DNA of 39,673 bases from Gordonia desulfuricans NBRC 100010 (GTDB lineage: Bacteria > Actinomycetota > Actinomycetes > Mycobacteriales > Mycobacteriaceae): the NCBI RefSeq assembly GCF_001485495.1, contig NZ_BCNF01000045.1:1-39673 (forward strand), given 5' to 3'. Under the pieces are notes generated by a model, which saw only the letters and a list, made by a program, of their open reading frames with translations, made no database searches and had not been told where the DNA came from. Below, one piece after another: positions 8,041 through 16,963 of this stretch (positions are counted from its first letter, which is position 1; each line of letters opens with the position of its first letter). The translations under genes and the position numbers were made by a program.

Positions 8041-8390
8041 GGGGGGTCCTCGCTTCGCGTGGTTCTTGCTCAACCAGGGTAGGGGGCGTCGGTTTGCTTG
8101 TCGTCGGCTCTGTCACCGTTGGGGGGTGGGTGGCAGAGGTTTCGACACGGGTCCTCGCTTCGCTCGGTCCCTGCTCAACCACCGTAGAGGGGTCGTCGCT
8201 TCGTGCGGTTCTTGCTCAACCATCGTGGGGGGCGTCGGCTCTGTCACCGTTGGGGGGTGGGTGGCAGAGGTTTCGACACGGGTCCTCGCTTCGCTCGGTC
8301 CCTGCTCAACCATCGTAAGAGGGGTCCTCGCTCACGCGGTTCTTGCTCAACCACCGTAGGGGTGCTCAACCATCGTGGTCCTCGCTCCGG
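8041..8390 (-). repeat. Degenerate repeat array with a 131-base tandem duplication
   Basis: Further copies of the dispersed repeat alternate with shorter GGTTCTTGCTCAACCA units. The segment starting at 8102 (CGTCGGCTCTGTCACCG) recurs at 8233 with a 131-base period, each containing a full TTTCGACACGGGTCCTCGC repeat. Shorter half-units continue to 8390, right up to the stop codon of the nitrate reductase gene at 8391. I see no gene in 7856-8390. Confidence 0.8.
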
Positions 8391-11300
8391 TCAGTACACA
8401 TCCCGTACGTACCGCTTGTCGGCGGCGAGGGCTTTGACGTAGGCCTCGGCACTCTTCGCCGACAGCTTTCCATGTTGGGCGACAATGCCTTTGAGTGCCT
8501 CGTCGACGTCCTTGGCCATCCGGGAGGCGTCGCCGCACACGTAGACGTGGGCGCCGTCGTGGAGCCACCGGTAGAGCTCCTCGCCGTGCTCACGCATCCG
8601 GTCCTGCACGTAGATCTTGCGATCCTGGTCGCGAGAGAACGCCACGTCGAGGCGCGTGAGCAGGCCGTCGGAGAGCATCGACGTCATCTCGTCGCGGTAG
8701 TAGAAGTCGGTGGCCGAGTACTGTTCCCCGAAGAACAGCCAGTTGTGGCCCTCGTGGCCGCGTGCCCGACGCTCGTTCAGGAAGCCGCGGAACGGGGCGA
8801 TACCGGTACCCGGGCCGATCATGATGGTGGGGGTGTCCGGGTTGGCGGGCGGGCCGAAATGGGTTGCCGACGTGACGAACACGCCGATGTCCTGCTCGTC
8901 GTCGGCGTGGTCGGCGAGGAAGGTCGAGCACACTCCGCCGCGGGTTTTTCCGGCGTGGTCGTAGCGCACTGTCGACACGGTCAGCTGTACCTCGTCGGGC
9001 TGCTCCAACGGGCTCGACGAGATCGAATACTGCCGTGGGGTGAGGGATTTGAACACATCCACCCATTCTTCGGCCGAGGCGTGCACCGGGAACTCCGACA
9101 ACACGTCCACCACCTGGCGTCCCCACGACCAGTCGTTGAGCTGTTGCTTGTTGCCGGGCATCACCAGGTCACGCACCTGCGACGCACCATTGCGTTCGGC
9201 GACGAAGCGCATGAGATCCGGTGTGATCTTGGCGAATTCGACGCGCTCGCGCAGCGCGCGGCGGAGGGTCATCGGATCGCCCCAGGCGGTCACCTTCTCG
9301 TCGCCGCCGAGTCCGGTGACGGCGAGCCACTCGTCGATCAGTGTGTGGCTGTTGAGCGGCCACACGCCGAGCGCATCTCCGGCGGTGTAGGTGAGCTCGT
9401 CGAAGGGCAGCTCGAAAGCGAAGTTGCGCACGTCCTTCTGTGATCCGGCGCCGTTGAGCCGCACGTTTCGGGTCAGTCTGGTGACATAGGGATTCTTGCG
9501 GGAGTAGGCCGAGCCGGTCCGGATGGCCGGTGCTGCAGCAGAATCGGCGGGCTCGCTGACCACCACGACACGATCGTCGGTGACCTCGGAGGTGGGTGCC
9601 TTGGCGCTCATCGCCACGATCACCTGCTCCAGCCAGCCGCCTGCGGTCTCCTCGTAATCGGGTTCGCACTCGGCACGATCGGTGATCCGCCGACCACCCA
9701 GCGCATCGAGTCGTTCGTCGAGTTTGCGTCCGTGGCCGCAGAAGTCGTCATAGCTGGAGTCGCCGAAGGCGAGTACCGCGTAGTTCACCCCGGACAGGTT
9801 CGGGGCGTCGTCGCCGCGCAGGACATCCCAGAACGACGACCCGTTGTCGGGCGGCTCACCGTCGCCGGTGGTGGACGTGACGAACAGCGTGGTCCCCGAC
9901 AACGCGCTCACGTCGACCTGGTCCATCTCGCGGAACACCACATCGCGACCGGTGGCCTTGACGCGCTCCGCGCAGGCCGCGGCGAACTCCTCGGCATTTC
10001 CGGTCTGCGACGCCCACGCGACGGTGACCGTCTCCGTTGCGGTCTCGGCGTCGACGATCTCCCCGTCGGGAGTGGCCGGGCCGAGACCCGGTGCGCCACC
10101 GGCGGGCAGCGCCATTGCCGTGCCGATGATGTTGCTACGCGCGAACATCCCGGCCAGGATTCCGCCGACCCAGCTGCGGATCTCGGGGCGCAGTGGGGCA
10201 TCGGGTGGGACGGTGGGGGCACCGGTGGGATTGGCCCGCACCCCGGCGACGAGACCGGCGAGGTAGATCCGCTCGGACTCGGTGGGCTGCGGGGCGGCGA
10301 CGTCGGCCACCCCGAGCGAGGCGGCGAGCACATCGAGCACGTCCGGACTCCATCTGTGGGTTTCGGTGGGTGAATCGGATTCGGCTGGCGCCGATGCGGT
10401 GTCGGCGACACCGGGCTCGTCGGTGGGGACGGCGACCCTGGTGAGGGTCACCGCGCACACCTTGAACTCCGGTTGCTGCGACGCCTCGTCGATCGCGTCG
10501 GAGGTCACCGCATTGATCGCGAGGTGCTCGCCGAACGAGTCGTTCCAGTGGAACGGGACGAAGCAGTTGCCCGGCCGTACCCTGTCGGACACCTGGGCTG
10601 GCAGCACGGCTCGCCCGCGTCGCGACGCCACCTCGACCTTGTCGGCGGCGCCGATCCCGAGACGTTCGGCGTCGTCGGGATGGATCTCGACGAACGGCCC
10701 GGGATTGAGCTTGTTGAGTTTGGCGACCTTGCCGGTCTTGGTCATGGTGTGCCACTGATGTGCCAGCCGACCGGTGTTGAGCAGGATCGGGTAGTCGTCG
10801 TCGGGCATCTCCGCGGGTGCGATGTGCGGCCGGGCGAAGAACTGCGCGCGACGATTCGGGGTCGCGAACGCCAGCCGCGGCACGGTGCCGTCGGGCAGCG
10901 TGTGCAAGGTCTGGCTGACCCCGTCGTTGAGATAGCGGATGGGATTGCGGGCACCGTCGGCGGTGGGGTCGGGCCGATCCGCCGACGGCGGCGGGCACGG
11001 CCACTGCATCGGGGTGCTGCGCAACCGCTCGTAGCTCACCCCGCGCAGGTCGTAACCCGTCCGGGGATTGGCGAACTCCTGGATCTCGGTGAAGATCTCC
11101 TCGGCGCTGTGGTAGTCGAATGCCTCGCCGTAGCCCATCTCGGTGGCGATCCGTGCGATGAGCTGCCAGTCGGGCAACGCCTGCCCGGGTGCGGCGACGG
11201 CCGGTTCGAACAGGGTGAGATTGCGTTCGGAGTTGATCATCACGCCGGTGGACTCGGTCCACAGTGCGGCGGGCAGGATGACGTCGGCGTACTGGTTGGT

Positions 11301-12632
11301 CTCGACGTCGACGAAGGTGTCCTGGGTGATCACCAGCTCGGCACGTTCGAGGCCCTCGATGACGGTCTTGCGGTTGGCCACCGTCGCAACGGGATTGGTG
11401 CAGATGATCCAGCACGCCTTGATCTCGCCGTCGGCCATCCGACGGAACATGTCGATGGTGCCGCCGCCGAGCCGGGTGTGCAGGGTGCCGGCGGGCACTC
11501 CCCACCGCTGCTCGACGAAGGCGCGGTCGTCCTCGGCGAGTACCGCACGCTGACCGGGCAAACCCGGTCCCATGTAACCCATCTCGCGTCCGCCCATCGC
11601 ATTGGGCTGCCCGGTGAGTGAGAACGGTCCGCTGCCCATCCGGCAGATCGCACCGGTGGCCAGATGAAGGTTGATGAGCGCGTTGGTGTTCCAGGTGCCG
11701 TGCGTGGACTGGTTGAGCCCCATCGTCCAGCAGCTCATCCAGTTCTCGGCGGTGCCGATGAGTTCGGCGGCCCGGCGCAGATCGGCCTCGTCGACCCCGC
11801 AGATCTCGGCCACCGCCGACGGCGGGTACTGCGCGGCGAACTCCGGCATCTGCTCGAAACCGTCGGTGAACTCGGCGATGAAATCGGGGTCGGTGTGGCC
11901 GTTCTCGACGATCAGGTGCAGCAGACCGTTGAGCAGGGCGAGGTCGGTGCCGCCGTTCACCTGCAGGAACAGGTCGGCCTTGTCGGCGGTGGCGGTGCGC
12001 CGCGGATCGACGACGATGAGTTTGGCGCCGGCCTTGACACGATCCATCATGCGCAGGAACAGGATCGGGTGGCAGTCGGCCATGTTGGCGCCGATCACGA
12101 AGAACACGTCGGCGTTGTCGAAGTCCTGATACGAGCCGGGCGGGGCGTCGGAACCGAGCGACTGCTTGTACCCGGTGCCGGCGCTGGCCATGCACAGACG
12201 CGAGTTGGACTCGATCTGATTGGTGCCGATGAACCCCTTGGCGAGTTTGTTGGTGAGGTACTGCGCCTCCAGGGACATCTGCCCGGACACATACAGCGCC
12301 ACCGCGTCGGGGCCGTGCTCGTCGACGATCGCCCGCAACCGGCGTGCGGTGTCGGTGATGGTGGCGTCGATGTCGGCGGGTTCGGGGTTGGCCCCGCGAT
12401 GGGCACGCACCAGCGGCGTCTCGAGGCGGCCACCGGCGTTGAGCATGTCGGCGGTGGTGGAACCCTTGGTGCAGAGCCGGCCGAAGTTGGTGGGATGGTC
12501 CTTGCGGCCACCGGCCTTGATCACCCGCAGCGGCAGGGCGCCGGGCGCGGCGTCGTCGGAGAGTGCCAGGTCCATGCCGCACCCCACGCCGCAGTAGGCG
12601 CAGAGGGTGGATCGCGTCGCGGCACTCGTCAC
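8391..12632 (-). CDS. Assimilatory nitrate reductase fused to a CysJ-type flavoprotein
   Basis: A 1413-residue fusion. Residues 1-735 are a NarB/NasC-like molybdopterin oxidoreductase: [4Fe-4S] ligands Cys11, 14, 18 and 54, the probable Mo ligand Cys148 in SRLCMAS, and the C-terminal molybdopterin-binding domain from about 610. A linker (740-865) follows, then flavodoxin with SQTGNAEEFA near 874-884, an FAD domain with RQYSISSSP near 1200-1208, and an NADPH domain with GPGTGIAPFRGF near 1273-1284 and YVCGDASRMAKDV near 1364. Electrons should flow NADPH to FAD to FMN to [4Fe-4S] to Mo, reducing nitrate to nitrite without a separate reductase. NCBI uses a bifunctional nitrate reductase/sulfite reductase flavoprotein name for such proteins. 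Start is GTG at 12632; an ATG five bases upstream hits a stop immediately. Confidence 0.93.
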   Translation of the reverse strand: MTSAATRSTLCAYCGVGCGMDLALSDDAAPGALPLRVIKAGGRKDHPTNFGRLCTKGSTTADMLNAGGRLETPLVRAHRGANPEPADIDATITDTARRLRAIVDEHGPDAVALYVSGQMSLEAQYLTNKLAKGFIGTNQIESNSRLCMASAGTGYKQSLGSDAPPGSYQDFDNADVFFVIGANMADCHPILFLRMMDRVKAGAKLIVVDPRRTATADKADLFLQVNGGTDLALLNGLLHLIVENGHTDPDFIAEFTDGFEQMPEFAAQYPPSAVAEICGVDEADLRRAAELIGTAENWMSCWTMGLNQSTHGTWNTNALINLHLATGAICRMGSGPFSLTGQPNAMGGREMGYMGPGLPGQRAVLAEDDRAFVEQRWGVPAGTLHTRLGGGTIDMFRRMADGEIKACWIICTNPVATVANRKTVIEGLERAELVITQDTFVDVETNQYADVILPAALWTESTGVMINSERNLTLFEPAVAAPGQALPDWQLIARIATEMGYGEAFDYHSAEEIFTEIQEFANPRTGYDLRGVSYERLRSTPMQWPCPPPSADRPDPTADGARNPIRYLNDGVSQTLHTLPDGTVPRLAFATPNRRAQFFARPHIAPAEMPDDDYPILLNTGRLAHQWHTMTKTGKVAKLNKLNPGPFVEIHPDDAERLGIGAADKVEVASRRGRAVLPAQVSDRVRPGNCFVPFHWNDSFGEHLAINAVTSDAIDEASQQPEFKVCAVTLTRVAVPTDEPGVADTASAPAESDSPTETHRWSPDVLDVLAASLGVADVAAPQPTESERIYLAGLVAGVRANPTGAPTVPPDAPLRPEIRSWVGGILAGMFARSNIIGTAMALPAGGAPGLGPATPDGEIVDAETATETVTVAWASQTGNAEEFAAACAERVKATGRDVVFREMDQVDVSALSGTTLFVTSTTGDGEPPDNGSSFWDVLRGDDAPNLSGVNYAVLAFGDSSYDDFCGHGRKLDERLDALGGRRITDRAECEPDYEETAGGWLEQVIVAMSAKAPTSEVTDDRVVVVSEPADSAAAPAIRTGSAYSRKNPYVTRLTRNVRLNGAGSQKDVRNFAFELPFDELTYTAGDALGVWPLNSHTLIDEWLAVTGLGGDEKVTAWGDPMTLRRALRERVEFAKITPDLMRFVAERNGASQVRDLVMPGNKQQLNDWSWGRQVVDVLSEFPVHASAEEWVDVFKSLTPRQYSISSSPLEQPDEVQLTVSTVRYDHAGKTRGGVCSTFLADHADDEQDIGVFVTSATHFGPPANPDTPTIMIGPGTGIAPFRGFLNERRARGHEGHNWLFFGEQYSATDFYYRDEMTSMLSDGLLTRLDVAFSRDQDRKIYVQDRMREHGEELYRWLHDGAHVYVCGDASRMAKDVDEALKGIVAQHGKLSAKSAEAYVKALAADKRYVRDVY

Positions 12633-12655
12633 GCCATCCAGGATTCGCGGCCTGT

Positions 12656-12693
12656 GTTTCGCGACTCGGTTGTCACGGTTACGCGACCGTCAC
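12656..12693 (-). promoter_or_regulatory. GlnR-like operator upstream of nitrate reductase
   Basis: Read on the minus strand: GTGAC, GTAAC, AACCG, GAAAC, each separated by six bases. Three of four half-sites fit the actinobacterial GlnR consensus and the phasing is exact. It ends 23 bases from the GTG start, a placement that fits activation close to the promoter. The same region holds the inverted repeat TCACGGT/ACCGTGA (12673-12698). The remaining intergenic DNA to 12953 shows no gene and must also carry the mprA promoter. Confidence 0.45.
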
Positions 12694-12953
12694 CGTGATC
12701 TCACACGGCGCCGCGCGGCGTGTGCGGCCGCATGGCCGACCACCGATTCCGCTGGTCATCCTGTGGTCTGGGTCATATTCGGGTGGTCGGCGGCGGGTCT
12801 CGACGCGACGTCGGCGGGCTGCTCGGACATCCGGGGTGGGTGGCGGGTGGTCCCAGGATCGCCCGGCGAGGCCATTTCTGCCGGACGAACTGCCCAAATG
12901 ACGCCCGCGCGTCGCTCAGCGGTCTCTTAGTCGATGCCGATAGAACTGTATGT

Positions 12954-13640
12954 ATGCGCATCCTGGTGGTCGACGACGATCGTGCTGTTCGTGAGTCCCT
13001 CCGACGGTCGCTGACGTTCAACGGATACACCGTCGACACGGCCGGTGACGGCATCGAGGCCCTGGAGAAGATCGTCGCCGAGCGCCCCGACGTCGCGATC
13101 CTCGACGTCATGATGCCCCGGCTCGACGGGCTCGAGGTGTGTCGCCGGCTCCGGTCCACCGGTGACGACCTGCCGATCCTGGTGCTCACCGCCCGCGACT
13201 CGGTGTCCGAGCGTGTCTCCGGGCTCGACGCCGGTGCCGACGACTATCTCCCCAAACCCTTTGCGATGGAGGAGCTGCTGGCCCGTCTGCGCGCCCTGTT
13301 GCGGCGTGCGGGCCCCGAGGACGGCGTCGATTCGGAGACCCTCACCTTTGCCGATCTGTCGCTCGATCCGGTGACGCGCGATGTGTTCCGGGCCGAGCGC
13401 CAGATCAGTCTCACCCGTACCGAGTTCGCCCTGCTCGAGATGCTGATGGCCAATCCCCGGCGGGTGCTCTCGCGCAGCCGGATCCTCGAGGAGGTGTGGG
13501 GTTACGACTTCCCGACCTCGGGTAACGCCCTGGAGGTCTACGTCGGTTATCTGCGTCGCAAGACCGAGGCCGAGGGCGAGTCGCGGCTGATCCACACCGT
13601 GCGCGGCGTCGGATACGTCCTGCGGGAGACCCCGCCCTAG
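12954..13640 (+). CDS. mprA: Response regulator MprA
   Basis: A 228-residue OmpR/PhoB-family regulator. Receiver acidic pocket is DDD at residues 7-9, phosphoacceptor Asp51 in [11 protein letters not shown], followed by LTARD and KPF; the C-terminal winged helix ends [19 protein letters not shown]. The sequence is very close to my recollection of M. tuberculosis MprA, including runs such as RILEEVWG and [18 protein letters not shown]. In mycobacteria MprA responds to envelope stress and controls sigE and pepD. The ATG at 12954 gives the exact family start; a longer frame upstream is non-coding. Its TAG shares one base with the mprB GTG, so the two are translationally coupled. Confidence 0.95.
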   Translation: MRILVVDDDRAVRESLRRSLTFNGYTVDTAGDGIEALEKIVAERPDVAILDVMMPRLDGLEVCRRLRSTGDDLPILVLTARDSVSERVSGLDAGADDYLPKPFAMEELLARLRALLRRAGPEDGVDSETLTFADLSLDPVTRDVFRAERQISLTRTEFALLEMLMANPRRVLSRSRILEEVWGYDFPTSGNALEVYVGYLRRKTEAEGESRLIHTVRGVGYVLRETPP

Positions 13641-15208
13641 TGAGTGCCTCCGGTCATTTCCGTCAGGTCGCCGACGCCGACACGCGTGCGGGTGACCCGC
13701 ACCGCGGCGCCACGTCGACCATCGAGACCGATCACCGATCCCGTTCGACGTGGTGGTCGCGGCTGCGTGAGCGCCGCCGTCTCGGTGAGATGCGGGCGCC
13801 GCTGTTGCTGACCCGGTCGGTGTCGTTGCGGCTGCGCGTGACCGCGTTGTCGGCGACGGTGGTCCTCGCCGCGGTGACCCTGATGGGTGTGGCCGCCTAC
13901 TTCGTGGTCTACCGCGCGCTGTACAACGAGGTCGATGCCGGTCTGGAGAGTCGCGCCGACGGCATGACGGTGCTGGCCAAGAGCGGTGTGCTGGCCAAAC
14001 GGCCGGACACGCTGGTCACCGGCACGGTGTTCTCCACCAGCATCTCGATCATGTTGCTGAACCCGTCGGGTGTGGGCCCCTACATCGGGGACGTGCCCTT
14101 CGGCGACGTCGAACGCAAGATCGCGGAGTCGGACAACGTTCCCGGCGCCAATCCGCAGAGTCTGCGCACCGTCGACAACAGCCGCGTGCTGGCCCGCAAG
14201 CTCGACGACGGCAGCACGTTGATCCTGGCGCAGTCGCTGGTCCGTACCGACCGCATCCTCAAACGTCTGGCATGGGTGCTGCTCGTGGTGGGTTGTGGCG
14301 GTGTGGCGCTGGCCGCGTTGGCCGGCACCACGGTGGCCCGCGCCGGGCTGAGACCGGTGGCCCGGTTGACCCGGGCGACGGCACGGGTGGCCCGCACCCA
14401 GGACCTGACGCCGATCCCGGTGACCGGCAAGGACGAGTTGGCCCATCTCACCGAGAGTTTCAACACGATGCTGCAGGCGGTGGCCCAGTCCCGCGATCAG
14501 CAGGCACGGCTCGTCGCCGACGCCGGACACGAGCTGCGGACGCCGCTGACCTCGTTGCGGACCAATCTCGAACTGCTGATCGCCTCGAGCGCGCCCGGCG
14601 CACCCGCGGTGCCCGCCGCCGACATGGTGGAACTGCGCTCGGATGTGATGGCACAGATCGAGGAGCTCTCGACGCTGGTCGGCGACCTGGTCGACCTCGC
14701 CCGCGCCGACGCCCCCGAGGTGGTGCACGAGGAGGTCGATCTCACCGAGGTGATCGAGGGTGCCCTCGAGCGGGTGCGGCGCCGGCGCACCGATGTGGAG
14801 TTCGACGTCACGATGGTGCCGTGGTTCGTCTTCGGCGACCGGCAGGGCTTGTCCCGGGCGGTGCTGAACATCCTGGACAACGCCGCCAAGTGGTCGCCGC
14901 GCGGGCGGCACGTCGCGGTGTCGCTGGTCCAGGTGGCGCCAGGGTCGGCCGAACTCGCCGTCGCCGATGCCGGCCCGGGGATTCCGCCGGAGGACCGGGT
15001 GCTGGTGTTCGAACGCTTCTATCGCTCCACGCAGTCCCGCTCGATGCCGGGGTCCGGTCTGGGGCTGGCGATCGTGCGGCAGGTGGTGGAACGTCTCGGC
15101 GGCAGTGTGCGCGCCGAGCAGTCCGATCTCGGTGGGGCACTCATCCGAATGACATTGCCGGGCAGACCGGCTCCGGCGGAACCATCTCCGCAGGTGGTTC
15201 GTCAGTAG
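13640..15208 (+). CDS. mprB: Sensor histidine kinase MprB
   Basis: A 522-residue membrane kinase. Two transmembrane helices (about 66-92 and 209-232) enclose an extracytoplasmic sensor region; then HAMP, the dimerisation domain with phosphoacceptor His297 in DAGHELRTPLTS, and the ATPase domain with N box NILDNAAKWSP, G1 DAGPGIPPED and G2 GSGLGLAIV. It should autophosphorylate and donate to MprA. The GTG at 13640 overlaps the mprA stop but adds a 50-residue basic N-terminal tail; an internal ATG at 13790 gives an N-terminus nearer that of M. tuberculosis MprB, so the start is uncertain. Position directly before pepD matches the mycobacterial order. Confidence 0.92.
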   Translation: MSASGHFRQVADADTRAGDPHRGATSTIETDHRSRSTWWSRLRERRRLGEMRAPLLLTRSVSLRLRVTALSATVVLAAVTLMGVAAYFVVYRALYNEVDAGLESRADGMTVLAKSGVLAKRPDTLVTGTVFSTSISIMLLNPSGVGPYIGDVPFGDVERKIAESDNVPGANPQSLRTVDNSRVLARKLDDGSTLILAQSLVRTDRILKRLAWVLLVVGCGGVALAALAGTTVARAGLRPVARLTRATARVARTQDLTPIPVTGKDELAHLTESFNTMLQAVAQSRDQQARLVADAGHELRTPLTSLRTNLELLIASSAPGAPAVPAADMVELRSDVMAQIEELSTLVGDLVDLARADAPEVVHEEVDLTEVIEGALERVRRRRTDVEFDVTMVPWFVFGDRQGLSRAVLNILDNAAKWSPRGRHVAVSLVQVAPGSAELAVADAGPGIPPEDRVLVFERFYRSTQSRSMPGSGLGLAIVRQVVERLGGSVRAEQSDLGGALIRMTLPGRPAPAEPSPQVVRQ

Positions 15209-15352
15209 GGATGGAAGCGACTTCGAGTTCCGTCGACCGCCCGGATGGTTCATCCCCTAGGGTTGTCTGCGCGGTAGGCGCGAAGCGTCGAGTCCCGGTC
15301 TGACCTGGTCGGGACACGGATGTTGATCACGACAGATATGGGGTAGACGACC

Positions 15353-16888
15353 ATGACGGGTGGAGGTTCGCACCGCGGCCCCTTCGACGGCGAGAACGAC
15401 CCGGGCCGCCCCGGGCAGTCAGGGCAGCCGGGTGGTCCCAACACGGGCGGGTTCCCGGCCAGTGGCGCACCGTGGGAACGCGGCGCCGGCTTCGGTGAAC
15501 CGACGACCCCCGGTTCGCCGGGCGGCTATCCCGGCTCGGCCCAGGCTCCTGGTGCCACCCCTCCGCCCGGTGCCACCCCGCCCCCGAGCGCGGCGCCCAC
15601 CCAGTACGGTTCGCCCGCAGGGGTGCCTCCGACGAACCGGTTCGGCACGAATCCCTATGGCACACAGCCGACCTCGGGCTTTCCGTCGGGTACCGGTCCG
15701 ATTCCGGCCGTCGGCTCCCCGGCCGGCGCTTTCGGGGATCCGGCCAATCCGGCCGGAGGTCCGGCGCAGCCGCCGGCGAAGAAGAAGTCCCGCGCCGGGG
15801 TGGGTGCGGCACTCGTCGGCGGTGCCCTGGTGGTCGGTCTGATCGCCGGCGGTATCGGCGGCTATGTCGGTTCGCGACTCGACGACGACTCGTCGTCGAC
15901 GGTGGCCAGCAGTCAGCCGCTCGGCGGCGATCCGAGTGCCACCGACACCCAGCCGGTGCAGGCCCCGGCCGGCTCCACCCAGGAGGTGGCCGCCAAGGTG
16001 CTGCCGTCGGTGGTGTCGATCGAGGTGGTCTCGGGTAACGAGCAGGGCAGCGGATCGGGTGTGGTGCTGACCGCCGACGGCGTGGTGATGACCAACAACC
16101 ATGTGGTCAGCGGCTCCGACGGTCGCCCGGCGAGCAAGGTCACGGTGAACTTCTCCGACGGTTCCCGCGCATCGGCACGGGTCCTCGGCACCGACGCGAT
16201 CTCCGACATCGCGGTGCTCCAGGTGGACAAGACCGGTCTGACGCCGATCCAGGTGGGTACCTCCAAGAACCTCGCCGTGGGCCAGGACGTGATCGCGATC
16301 GGCGCGCCGCTGGGCCTCGACGGCACCGTCACCACCGGCATCATCAGTGCCCTCGACCGTCCGGTGTCGACGTCGCGGGAGGGCGGCACCACCTCGGTGA
16401 TCGACGCCATCCAGACCGACGCCGCGATCAACCCCGGTAACTCCGGTGGCGCGCTGGTCAACGCCCGCGGTGCGCTGATCGGGATCAACACCGCCATCGC
16501 GACCCTCGGCGGGCAGACACAGCAGAGCGGCAGCATCGGCCTGGGCTTCGCGATCCCGATCGATCAGGCGATGCGGATCGCCGACGAGCTGCGCCAGACC
16601 GGTAAGGCCACCCACGCCGGACTCGGGGTGTCGGTGCGGCCGAGCGGCGACTCGACGACACCGGGGGCATTGGTCTCCGAGGTCACCGCGAACGGACCGG
16701 CGGCAGCGGCCGGAATCCCGAAGGGCGCGATCATCACCAAGGTGGACGATCGCACCATCACCTCCGGCGATGCGCTGGTGGCCGCTGTGCGCTCGCACGC
16801 ACCGGGAGACCGTGTGACGGTCACCTACCAGGTGGGTGGGCAGACCCGGACCGCCCAGGTCACGCTGGCGACGCTGGAGTCGAACTGA
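15353..16888 (+). CDS. pepD: HtrA/DegP-like serine protease PepD
   Basis: A 511-residue membrane-anchored HtrA protease. Residues 1-145 are a Pro/Gly-rich cytoplasmic tail, 147-175 a single transmembrane helix, then a trypsin-like domain with catalytic His250 (TNNHVVSG), Asp285 (SDIAVLQ) and Ser364 (NPGNSGGAL), and a C-terminal PDZ domain from about 420. It should act outside the membrane in quality control, as PepD (Rv0983) does downstream of MprAB in mycobacteria. It lies 144 bases after mprB; the gap contains TAGGGT near 15259 and could hold an MprA-controlled promoter, which I cannot confirm. Confidence 0.93.
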   Translation: MTGGGSHRGPFDGENDPGRPGQSGQPGGPNTGGFPASGAPWERGAGFGEPTTPGSPGGYPGSAQAPGATPPPGATPPPSAAPTQYGSPAGVPPTNRFGTNPYGTQPTSGFPSGTGPIPAVGSPAGAFGDPANPAGGPAQPPAKKKSRAGVGAALVGGALVVGLIAGGIGGYVGSRLDDDSSSTVASSQPLGGDPSATDTQPVQAPAGSTQEVAAKVLPSVVSIEVVSGNEQGSGSGVVLTADGVVMTNNHVVSGSDGRPASKVTVNFSDGSRASARVLGTDAISDIAVLQVDKTGLTPIQVGTSKNLAVGQDVIAIGAPLGLDGTVTTGIISALDRPVSTSREGGTTSVIDAIQTDAAINPGNSGGALVNARGALIGINTAIATLGGQTQQSGSIGLGFAIPIDQAMRIADELRQTGKATHAGLGVSVRPSGDSTTPGALVSEVTANGPAAAAGIPKGAIITKVDDRTITSGDALVAAVRSHAPGDRVTVTYQVGGQTRTAQVTLATLESN

Positions 16889-16963
16889 GGCGACGCCGAC
16901 GAGCGATCGACGAACGCAGACGTGCCGACCACATCCGTCGGTCGGTGAGAGAGGATGAAGGTC

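Noticed and set aside
10135..12582. 815-residue reverse frame within the nitrate reductase gene
   Set aside because: Same strand but wrong frame of a complete molybdoenzyme; low-complexity Arg-rich translation.
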